From contig CAZYPH010000097.1 in assembly GCA_964649095.1 (NCBI GenBank), positions 1-8,139 on the forward strand: a DNA stretch of 8,139 nt. The letters are read 5' to 3'. Position numbers and translations under genes: made by a program. Every line of letters begins with the position of its first letter. Position 1 is the first letter of the stretch. Origin of the DNA: CAZYPH01 sp964649095. GTDB lineage: Bacteria > Bdellovibrionota > UBA1018 > UBA923. The notes under the pieces were generated by a model. The model searched no databases. It was not told where the DNA came from and saw nothing but the letters and a program-made list of their open reading frames with translations. Positions 1 through 5,412 of this stretch are shown here, piece by piece.

Positions 1-725
1 TTGCGAAGTTGGGGGATCGTGTCAAAGAGGGCGATAGTTTAGCATCGGTTTCACAATCGCGTTCGTTGTCGCAAGAAGAGGTTTTTCCACTGCGTTCGCC
101 TATTGCAGGCCTAGTTACCGCGATCCTCAAAACGGAAGGTCAGTATGTCGATAGTGCCGCCAATATTTTGCGTGTCGATGACCTGAGCCAATTTTTTGTT
201 GATGTTTTAGTGCCCGAGTTTGACGTTAAAAATATCAAGGTGGGTGATATTGCTAGTGTCTTGGTATCGTCCCTCGATATTCGTATTCCCGGCACCGTTT
301 ATTCTGTGCATCGTGCGCCGCTAGATAGACGCGATTGGGAGAAATCAAAAGTCGATTTTCAAATGCGCATTTTATTAAAAAACGAAGACAACTCGTTTGA
401 TAAATTATCGCCAGGATTATCGTGTGTGGTAGATATGATCCATGCCGAAAAAAAGAACGTCTTGCGGTTACCGCTAGAGTCGGTGCGTCTTTTAAAAAAA
501 CGCAAAAAAACTACCGAGTCGGGCCCGCAAACGCGTCAGGGCATTGTCATGTTGGCCAATAAAAAGAAACTAACGATCGATGTGGGCATCCAAGACGATG
601 AACATATTGAAGTGTTGTCGTTAAAAGAGGGTCAGTTGGTTAAACTCTTATCGTTAGATGAGTTGTTGAGTGATGATTTTTTAGATACCGATGGACCCGA
701 TTCTGGGGATTCTGCTGGTGACTAA
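1..725 (+). CDS. Periplasmic adaptor (membrane fusion protein) of an efflux pump, 5'-truncated
   Basis: This is the C-terminal part of an HlyD/MacA-type adaptor, which links an inner-membrane transporter to an outer-membrane channel in the periplasm. The frame is open from the window edge (Ala-Lys precede Leu at base 9), so the true start lies upstream; about 240 residues are visible. In order they show a lipoyl half-motif (KLGDRVKEGDSL), about 20 linking residues, the second lipoyl half (SPIAGLVTAILKTEGQYVD), a beta-barrel region (VDVLVPEFDVKNIKVGD, ending near LSPGLSCVVDM) and a membrane-proximal domain finishing in an acidic Asp/Ser-rich tail. The two lipoyl halves are almost contiguous, so there is no space for the long alpha-helical hairpin that usually contacts TolC. 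The 3' end overlaps the MacB-like gene, implying one operon and translational coupling. The family is clear; the exported substrate is unknown. Confidence 0.88.
   Translation, partial: AKLGDRVKEGDSLASVSQSRSLSQEEVFPLRSPIAGLVTAILKTEGQYVDSAANILRVDDLSQFFVDVLVPEFDVKNIKVGDIASVLVSSLDIRIPGTVYSVHRAPLDRRDWEKSKVDFQMRILLKNEDNSFDKLSPGLSCVVDMIHAEKKNVLRLPLESVRLLKKRKKTTESGPQTRQGIVMLANKKKLTIDVGIQDDEHIEVLSLKEGQLVKLLSLDELLSDDFLDTDGPDSGDSAGD
705..709 (+). promoter_or_regulatory. Ribosome binding site for the GTG start of macB
   Basis: GGGGA sits inside the end of the adaptor gene, 8 nt before GTG at 718. The other candidate start, ATG at 691, is preceded by AT-rich sequence with no purine run. This site therefore decides the start and places the macB start across the adaptor stop codon (723-725), an arrangement typical of coupled translation. 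It is a weak Shine-Dalgarno match, so the call is tentative. Confidence 0.4.
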
Positions 726-2793
726 ACCCTTTGCTGTCGAAGTAGAACACTTAACTTTTGCGTATCCCAGCACGACGGGGCTGCCTGCGGCGGGGCCTGT
801 GGTGCGCGATTTGAGTTTTTGTGTCGAACAAGGTGAGTGGGTGTGTATTCAGGGCCCCTCAGGCTCCGGCAAATCCACACTCTTCTATCTGTTGGGGCTT
901 TTGTTAGAAGGTGGTGATACCTACCATGGCGCCATTCGCCTGTTTGGTTGTGAGGTCAAACAACTCGACGCATTACAAAAGGCCCAGTTTCGAAGAAAGT
1001 ATCTTGGGTTTGTATTCCAACAATTTCATCTGTTACCCAAACTTACGGTGGCTGAGAATATACAGTTATCGCAATATTTTCCTTTAGAAATAACCACTGA
1101 AAACACACAGCAGCCCTCACTGGCGCACATCAGTACTACATTAAAAATTGATACGATCTTAAAACAAGTGCCCAATACCATCTCGGGCGGGCAAGCGCAG
1201 CGTGTGGCTATGGCGCGAGCTTTGTTTCAAGATGCCAAATTGATTTTGGCCGATGAGCCGACGGGTAGTTTAGATTCGGTGAATTCAGCCATTGTTTTAG
1301 ACTTATTTCAGACGTTAAAAGACCAAGGTCATACGATCGTTATGATCACGCACGACCCTACCGTAGCGGCTAGGGCCGATCGCATTTTATATTTTGCCGA
1401 TGGTACGTTTCAAAAAAGCGAAGTCGTTCGCGAGGCCAAACCTAGTCCCCGGGCGGTAAATAATATTGATTTAGTACCACGCCGCGCATTGGTGTCATCG
1501 CAGTACCTCAAGCGTATCTGGGCGCAAGCGTGGGGCAATATTCGCGCAAATCGCGTAAAATCGTTTTTAAACGTGTTGGGTGTTTTCATCGGTGTGATGT
1601 CGTTGGTCGCCATGATTATTATGGGACGTTTTTTAGATAATAAGCTTCGTACCTCGTACGAATCGATTGGGGTGAACCGTTTGACGTTAAACGGCTATCC
1701 TGTGCATAAAAAAGGCAAACAGAAACGATCGTCAAAAGCCATTATCGACGATTATAAACGGCAGTTCCGCGAATTTGCACTCGCCACAGATATTCCACGA
1801 CTGAAAAACTATTTTAGTGAGATCGAATCGATTTCACCGCGTTACCGCTTAGACCGGCCGTCAGCCAGTATTGGCGGCAAGAGTTTGGGTGAGGATTTAA
1901 AATTGTACGGTGTGGCGTCCGAGTATTTTTTAATCGCTGACGCGAGGTTCTTTTCCGGTCGACCGTTTGTTCCCGCGCATGTCGAGCGTGAGGCTAGCGT
2001 GTGTGTGATTGGTCGCGATATCGCGCGCAATATTCAGCGCATCACGAATACGTCGGACGTATTGGGTCAACTGATTCTATTGAGTGATAACAACAATGCC
2101 CTTTTTTCGTGCCGTGTTTTGGGTGTGTTAGACAGTGTGACCGACCTTGGTGGTCGACCCGCTGATCGCGACATTCTCATGCCGTATACGTATTTTCGTA
2201 AACAGAATTTTAATTGGTGGGCCACAGAACTCAATGCGTTAGAAATAAAAGTGCGTAGTGGGAGCAAAATTTTAGAACTTGATGAGCAGATACGTAAATA
2301 CATTCGCTTTATCTACGGTAATAGCGGCGACTTTTGGGTGGAGTCCGGTACAATTATTTATCGGGTGATGAGTCGTATGTTGTTTTTATTTTCGGTGCTT
2401 CTGATTTTAGTCAGCGTGTTGTCGTTAATTGTCGGCGGTATCGGTGTGTATAATATGCTCAAGGTTTCGGTGAACGAACGGATGCGCGAATTTGGTTTAA
2501 AGATGTCGTTAGGCGCCACGCCCCAAAGTTTAGCTGATATTGTAATGATGGAGTCGCAGCTACTGACGCTTTCTGGAGCTGTGATAGGCATTGTGGCGGC
2601 CTATGTGTTTTGCCACCTTCTGTTACTGGGGGCGGGTTTTTTTCTTCCCGCTCTAAAGTTTGAGTGGGTATTCGATGGATGGGCTATCGTAGCGGGTTTA
2701 GGTATGGCGATTGGTATTGGGTATTTTAGTGGGCGCCTGCCGGCGCGTGAAGTTAAAAGACTACAAGTAATTCAAGCTTTGCGTGCTGATTGA
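718..2793 (+). CDS. macB: MacB-like ABC transporter, fused ATPase and permease
   Basis: Half-transporter that should dimerise in the inner membrane and power efflux with the preceding adaptor. Numbered from the upstream ATG at 691, the nucleotide-binding domain shows Walker A GPSGSGKST (55-63), Q-loop Gln110, signature ISGGQ (164-168), Walker B LILADEP (184-190), D-loop SLD and switch His221. TM1 follows at about 289-312, then a periplasmic domain of roughly 245 residues, then three more helices (about 561-587, 623-650, 660-680). NERMREFGLKMSLGAT after TM2 and the terminal PAREVKRLQVIQALR are FtsX/MacB permease hallmarks. Size (691 or 700 aa) and topology fit MacB. I prefer GTG at 718: GGGGA lies 8 nt upstream and the N-terminus then matches the usual MacB length. 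ATG at 691 overlaps the adaptor by 35 nt and has no ribosome binding site. The substrate (macrolide, peptide, toxin, lipid) cannot be read from sequence. Confidence 0.93.
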   Translation: MTKPFAVEVEHLTFAYPSTTGLPAAGPVVRDLSFCVEQGEWVCIQGPSGSGKSTLFYLLGLLLEGGDTYHGAIRLFGCEVKQLDALQKAQFRRKYLGFVFQQFHLLPKLTVAENIQLSQYFPLEITTENTQQPSLAHISTTLKIDTILKQVPNTISGGQAQRVAMARALFQDAKLILADEPTGSLDSVNSAIVLDLFQTLKDQGHTIVMITHDPTVAARADRILYFADGTFQKSEVVREAKPSPRAVNNIDLVPRRALVSSQYLKRIWAQAWGNIRANRVKSFLNVLGVFIGVMSLVAMIIMGRFLDNKLRTSYESIGVNRLTLNGYPVHKKGKQKRSSKAIIDDYKRQFREFALATDIPRLKNYFSEIESISPRYRLDRPSASIGGKSLGEDLKLYGVASEYFLIADARFFSGRPFVPAHVEREASVCVIGRDIARNIQRITNTSDVLGQLILLSDNNNALFSCRVLGVLDSVTDLGGRPADRDILMPYTYFRKQNFNWWATELNALEIKVRSGSKILELDEQIRKYIRFIYGNSGDFWVESGTIIYRVMSRMLFLFSVLLILVSVLSLIVGGIGVYNMLKVSVNERMREFGLKMSLGATPQSLADIVMMESQLLTLSGAVIGIVAAYVFCHLLLLGAGFFLPALKFEWVFDGWAIVAGLGMAIGIGYFSGRLPAREVKRLQVIQALRAD
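2047..2063. repeat. Perfect 8-bp-arm palindrome within macB
   Basis: AATACGTC-G-GACGTATT, inside the part of macB encoding the periplasmic domain. A 12-bp palindrome, CGCGATATCGCG, lies just upstream at 2014-2025, and TTCGTAC-CTC-GTACGAA lies at 1646-1662. All are in coding sequence and have no obvious role. Confidence 0.4.
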
Positions 2794-3689
2794 ATAAACG
2801 ATTTCATCAAATGTGCCGCAACGGGGTTTTCAATTTTGCGCGACGGTGAGGTCAAAAATAGTTCTTCAAAGCAGTTTTCTAAAACCCCAATGGTGACGAG
2901 TTCTTTTTTGTGTAGATATTCTTCAACTGCCATTTTAGGCACGACCGTAAGCCCAACATGTTGAATCGCTAACAACTTTTGTGTCATCACATCTTGAGTT
3001 TCGACCAAAAAAACAGGATGGATCTCGTGGTGTTTACAATAGCTTTCAATTTCCTGACGCACGACGCTATCAGCCGTGGGCACAATCATGGGCGTTGCAT
3101 TCAGCGACTTTGGAAAGTTCTTTCGAAGTTTGGCAAACTTTGGCGAGCCCACAACTACTAACGGCCACCGGGCTACTTTTCTCGAGTACACTCTGCCGGG
3201 CTGTAGCCTGGGGGTAGAGTTTGTCACAATCAGATCTAGATGGTGTTGAAGCAGCAGGTGCGTTAGTTCCGTGAGTTTGCCTTCGATAATACTTATTGAG
3301 CATCGGTGAGTCTTCAACGCTTGTTGGGTGATTTGTACTGAAAGGTGTTTTGGAATGGAATCTAATACGCCGATATTAAGAGGCACGTGGTTCGGTGTAG
3401 TTTGATTATAGAGCGTTTGAACCATTTCCGTACCAAGTCGAAAGATCTCGCTGGCGTACTGCAAAAGTATTCGGCCGTTTTCGTTCAGGTTCAGATTTCT
3501 ATGGCTACGTTCAAATAATGAATACCCTAGTTGGTGTTCAAATTGTTTGATTTGAATAGACAGGGCCGACACACCAATCTGCAGCTTTTTTGAGGCCCCC
3601 TTTATGGAACCCTCCGAGGCGATGACAAAAAAACAATAGAGGTGATGGTAGTTGATCCAGATGTGTTTGTTGTTGAGAGTAATTTTCAT
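2772..3689 (-). CDS. LysR-family transcriptional regulator, NhaR-like
   Basis: A 305-residue DNA-binding regulator of normal LysR length. The N-terminal winged helix-turn-helix covers about residues 12-71. Its opening INYHHLYCFF, the EGSIKGASKKL helix and the LGYSLFERS wing resemble NhaR, the regulator of sodium/proton antiporter genes in enteric bacteria. The effector domain (about 95-300) starts LNIGVLDSIPKHL and ends with VTIGVLENCFEEL followed by an IENPVAAH segment, again parallel to NhaR as I remember it. The ATG at 3687-3689 is the only sensible start; no strong Shine-Dalgarno precedes it. The gene diverges from the carbonic anhydrase gene and overlaps macB tail to tail by 22 bp. LysR regulators usually control the divergent neighbour and themselves, so carbonic anhydrase is the likely target. 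The effector is unknown, and no antiporter gene is in view, so I withhold the symbol nhaR. Confidence 0.92.
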   Translation of the reverse strand: MKITLNNKHIWINYHHLYCFFVIASEGSIKGASKKLQIGVSALSIQIKQFEHQLGYSLFERSHRNLNLNENGRILLQYASEIFRLGTEMVQTLYNQTTPNHVPLNIGVLDSIPKHLSVQITQQALKTHRCSISIIEGKLTELTHLLLQHHLDLIVTNSTPRLQPGRVYSRKVARWPLVVVGSPKFAKLRKNFPKSLNATPMIVPTADSVVRQEIESYCKHHEIHPVFLVETQDVMTQKLLAIQHVGLTVVPKMAVEEYLHKKELVTIGVLENCFEELFLTSPSRKIENPVAAHLMKSFIQSARKA

Positions 3690-3701
3690 AGATTGTTATG
3701 G

Positions 3702-3716
3702 TTTGATTTTATCAAA
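3702..3716. promoter_or_regulatory. Candidate LysR operator, T-N11-A palindrome
   Basis: TTTGATTTTATCAAA is a perfect inverted repeat with 6-bp arms around TTT. It contains the T-N11-A spacing (T3703, A3715) that is the core of LysR-type binding sites. It begins 13 bp upstream of the regulator's start codon and covers the candidate -35 (3709-3714) of the carbonic anhydrase promoter. That it binds this particular regulator is an inference from position and symmetry. Confidence 0.5.
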
Positions 3717-3737
3717 TAAAACTAATTAAATTATAAA
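3709..3737 (+). promoter_or_regulatory. Candidate sigma70-type promoter for carbonic anhydrase
   Basis: TTATCA (3709-3714, four of six bases of the -35 consensus) and TATAAA (3732-3737, five of six of the -10) are separated by 17 bp. Transcription would begin near 3744, leaving a leader of about 56 nt. The -35 lies inside the candidate LysR operator. On the opposite strand the same AT-rich stretch holds a perfect TATAAT (3735-3730), a possible -10 for the regulator gene, but no convincing -35 goes with it. Confidence 0.4.
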
Positions 3738-3748
3738 ATTTATTAAAT
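3738..3748. repeat. AT-rich palindrome downstream of the carbonic anhydrase -10
   Basis: ATTTATTAAAT is a perfect palindrome with 5-bp arms and one central base. It lies just after the candidate -10 and over the predicted transcription start of the carbonic anhydrase gene. It could be a second regulator half-site or simply a product of the AT-rich composition here. Confidence 0.3.
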
Positions 3749-3799
3749 GGTGACTCTAGTTACTATGAAGTGGTCGATAAATTAAACATTGGGGGCATT

Positions 3800-4456
3800 A
3801 TGTACACACAAGCAAATCCAGAGAATCTTGCGCTCACACCAAGAACAGCACTAGACTTACTCAAAAAGGGCAATCAGCGTTTTACAACGGGCATGCGCTC
3901 GGTCGAGCCGCTATTAAGCCATCTAAAAATGAAAGAGCTAGCCGTCAATGGCCAGAAGCCGTTTGCTATCGTGTTGACGTGTTCCGATTCGCGTAGCCCG
4001 GCTGAAATGATTTTCGATCAAGGCTTGGGCGATCTATTTGTGGTGCGTGTGGCGGGTAATGTTGTAGCGCCATCGCTTTTGGCTAGCATCGAGTTTGCTG
4101 CTGCTAACTTTGGCTCGTGTATTGTAGTGGTTTTAGGCCACACGTTATGCGGTGCTGTAAATGCTACGGTAAAACACGCACAGCAACCTACGAAAGCGTT
4201 GCCATCAGCGCATCTAGAAGAGTTAGTAGGTCGTATTCGCCCGGCGGTTGATCGCACACAAGGGCACTGCTCCCTTGACGCGCATGATTTTATTCACCGC
4301 GCTACCATCGAAAATGTACACCACAGCCGACGCCTAATTTTACAACAGAGTTCTATTGTGCGTAACTTACAAGAAGCCGGTAAACTTGAAGTCGTTGGGG
4401 CTCTGCTCGATATTAGTACTGGGCAGGTCGAGTTTTTCGAAGGCCCGCAAGACTAG
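3800..4456 (+). CDS. Beta-class carbonic anhydrase
   Basis: Zinc enzyme interconverting carbon dioxide and bicarbonate, most likely cytoplasmic because no signal peptide is seen. Numbered from ATG 3800 (218 aa), the beta-class motif CSDSR gives zinc ligand Cys61 and the Asp63/Arg65 dyad, and LGHTLCGAV gives the other zinc ligands His114 and Cys117. All required residues are present. The N-terminal PRTALDLLKKGNQRFTTG helix and the length are normal for bacterial members. GTG at 3770 would add ten residues but has no ribosome binding site, whereas ATG 3800 has GGGGG ending 4 nt upstream. The gene diverges from the NhaR-like regulator and is followed at once by a long hairpin terminator, so it is probably transcribed alone. 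Expected roles are bicarbonate supply for carboxylases and pH balance; the latter would suit an NhaR-type regulator, but that link is inferred. Confidence 0.95.
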   Translation: MYTQANPENLALTPRTALDLLKKGNQRFTTGMRSVEPLLSHLKMKELAVNGQKPFAIVLTCSDSRSPAEMIFDQGLGDLFVVRVAGNVVAPSLLASIEFAAANFGSCIVVVLGHTLCGAVNATVKHAQQPTKALPSAHLEELVGRIRPAVDRTQGHCSLDAHDFIHRATIENVHHSRRLILQQSSIVRNLQEAGKLEVVGALLDISTGQVEFFEGPQD

Positions 4457-4458
4457 TG

Positions 4459-4585
4459 AGTTCATCGGGAAAAAGGCCCATCTGCTTTGTCGCAAAAAAT
4501 TTCCCACTCCCGCAGCGACCACCGCGGTCGCTTTGGTCGGGGAAGTTTTTTGCTTCGCGCATCTGGACCTTTTTGCCGACGAACT
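4459..4585. repeat. Long imperfect inverted repeat (about 60-bp arms), terminator or mobile repeat
   Basis: It starts 2 bp after the carbonic anhydrase stop codon. Arms of about 60 bp fold around a 5-nt loop (4521-4525). Paired blocks, from outside to centre, are AGTTC/GAACT, TCGG/CCGA, AAAAAGG/CCTTTTT, CCA/TGG, GCAAAAAA/TTTTTTGC, TTCCC/GGGAA and AGCGACC/GGTCGCT, separated by mismatches and one larger internal loop. The size exceeds a simple terminator and suggests two inverted copies of a REP-like unit or a small MITE. Whether it is multicopy cannot be judged from one window. Confidence 0.8.
4501..4551. terminator. Bidirectional Rho-independent terminator
   Basis: The inner part of the long inverted repeat forms a GC-rich stem (TTCCC and AGCGACC on the left, GGTCGCT and GGGAA on the right; loop ACCGC). 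It is followed on the + strand by TTTTTT (4546-4551) and on the - strand by the complement of AAAAAA (4494-4499). It should end the carbonic anhydrase transcript and block readthrough in either direction. Confidence 0.7.
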
Positions 4586-4644
4586 AGACTCTAACGGTTG
4601 GTAGATTTTAATAAGCAAGAGCATCTCATTAAGAGCATCAAACC
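4586..4644 (+). promoter_or_regulatory. Leader of the YoaK-like gene with a 9-bp direct repeat
   Basis: Short AT-rich spacer between the long hairpin and the next start codon. AAGAGCATC occurs twice (4617-4625 and 4631-4639) at a 14-bp period. The second copy includes AAGAG about 9 nt before the ATG and probably serves as a weak ribosome binding site. TTTAAT (4607-4612) could be a -10, but I find no good -35. Because the hairpin should stop upstream transcription, a promoter is expected here. Confidence 0.35.
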
Positions 4645-5412
4645 ATGACAGACAACCCACTACTACGCCTCGAACGCACGGATTTTGTAAAAACAAGATT
4701 TTTAGCCTTATGGTCGGTGCTTGGTTTTCAGGCGGGCTACATTAACGCGTTTGGGTTTTTAGCCTGTGGTCGTTATGTTTCGCATGTGACGGGTTTTGGT
4801 ACCCAGATTGGTATGGCGCTGGGTAACCAAAATCTACTTTTGGCGATTGAGATGTTGGGTTTTCCCCTCTCGTTTATTCTCGGGTCCTTCACAAATGGAT
4901 TTTTTACGATTGCCCGCATCGAACAAGGGGGGCGCCCGCAGTACAAGTTTATATTGGGTCTGGTTTTAGTACTGCTCTTGTTTTGTGTGGGTATTGGAGT
5001 GTCTGGCATTGCAGGTGCTTTTGGTGAACCACTAGAGTACGCACACGATTTTATTTTGCCACTAACGTTGTCTTTTGTGTGTGGTTTGCAGAATGCGTGT
5101 TTTGCTACTATGACGCGTGGTCAAATTCGCACCACGCACTTGACTGGCATTGCCACCGATATTGGTACTGATCTTTCTCGTGTGTTTTTCGGAAAATTAG
5201 AGAGTGGCGAAAAACTACTCACCAAACGCACAAATCACACACGTTTGGCTACGTTCGTAGCGTTCGCTTTTGGGTCGATTGTGTCGGTACTATCGACCCA
5301 AAAGCTAGACTTTTTTGCGCTGCTAGTGCCGGTAGTGACGTCACTAGCTATTATCTTACGGCTCAACTATTTATTGCGCCGAGATAAATCGATCGAACAG
5401 TTAATTACCTGA
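4645..5412 (+). CDS. YoaK/DUF1275 family integral membrane protein
   Basis: A 255-residue inner-membrane protein with about six hydrophobic helices (roughly 18-40, 55-90 as one long or two short, 102-124, 136-156, 201-217, 221-241). Family signatures are GYINAFGFL followed by YVSHVTGFGTQIG near the N-terminus, and GLQNACFATMTRGQ then RTTHLTGIATDIG near 147-174. The paired SHVTG and THLTG segments look like an internal duplication, as is usual in this family. Members are widespread and thought to be transporters, but no substrate is established, so none is assigned. The gene stands apart behind the long hairpin and overlaps pmbA tail to tail by 12 bp. Its last 150 bp carry two unusual perfect palindromes, listed separately. 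Confidence 0.88.
   Translation: MTDNPLLRLERTDFVKTRFLALWSVLGFQAGYINAFGFLACGRYVSHVTGFGTQIGMALGNQNLLLAIEMLGFPLSFILGSFTNGFFTIARIEQGGRPQYKFILGLVLVLLLFCVGIGVSGIAGAFGEPLEYAHDFILPLTLSFVCGLQNACFATMTRGQIRTTHLTGIATDIGTDLSRVFFGKLESGEKLLTKRTNHTRLATFVAFAFGSIVSVLSTQKLDFFALLVPVVTSLAIILRLNYLLRRDKSIEQLIT
5266..5316 (+). terminator. Terminator-like hairpin inside the YoaK-like coding region
   Basis: GCTTTTGGGTCGAT (5266-5279) and its exact complement ATCGACCCAAAAGC (5292-5305) form a 14-bp perfect stem with a 12-nt loop. TTTTTT follows at 5311-5316, five bases past the stem. This resembles an intrinsic terminator on the + strand but lies about 95 bp before the stop codon, in frame within the final helices. On the - strand no T-run follows the stem. 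The structure is certain; whether it terminates transcription is not. Confidence 0.5.
5333..5346. repeat. Perfect 14-bp palindrome near the 3' end of the YoaK-like gene
   Basis: TAGTGACGTCACTA is fully self-complementary. Its right half also takes part in a second, overlapping inverted repeat: GCTAGTG (5322-5328) with CACTAGC (5342-5348). The two pairings are mutually exclusive. It lies 17 bp after the terminator-like hairpin and about 65 bp before the stop codon. Confidence 0.6.

Noticed and set aside
2979..3303. Several open frames of 60-78 codons opposite or within the LysR gene
   Set aside because: All are out-of-frame shadows of a clear LysR regulator.
3537..3556. TTCAAAT-TGTTTG-ATTTGAA inverted repeat in the LysR gene as an operator
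   Set aside because: It lies within coding sequence for the DNA-binding domain, far from any promoter, in AT-rich sequence where 7-bp arms are not surprising.
3770..3799. GTG at 3770 as the carbonic anhydrase start
   Set aside because: It adds ten residues without family similarity and has no ribosome site; ATG 3800 has GGGGG just upstream.
4459..4600. An integron attC recombination site
   Set aside because: The element is a long inverted repeat and CTAAC/GTTGG lies beside it, but the paired RYYYAAC and GTTRRRY core sites are not at its ends, and no integron integrase or cassette array is present.
4367..4696. A 109-codon open frame on the - strand across the long inverted repeat, and an 82-codon frame on the + strand (4356-4604)
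   Set aside because: Both run through the hairpin and into neighbouring genes, have no ribosome binding site and give low-complexity Ser/Lys/Arg/Ala-rich products with no recognisable domain.
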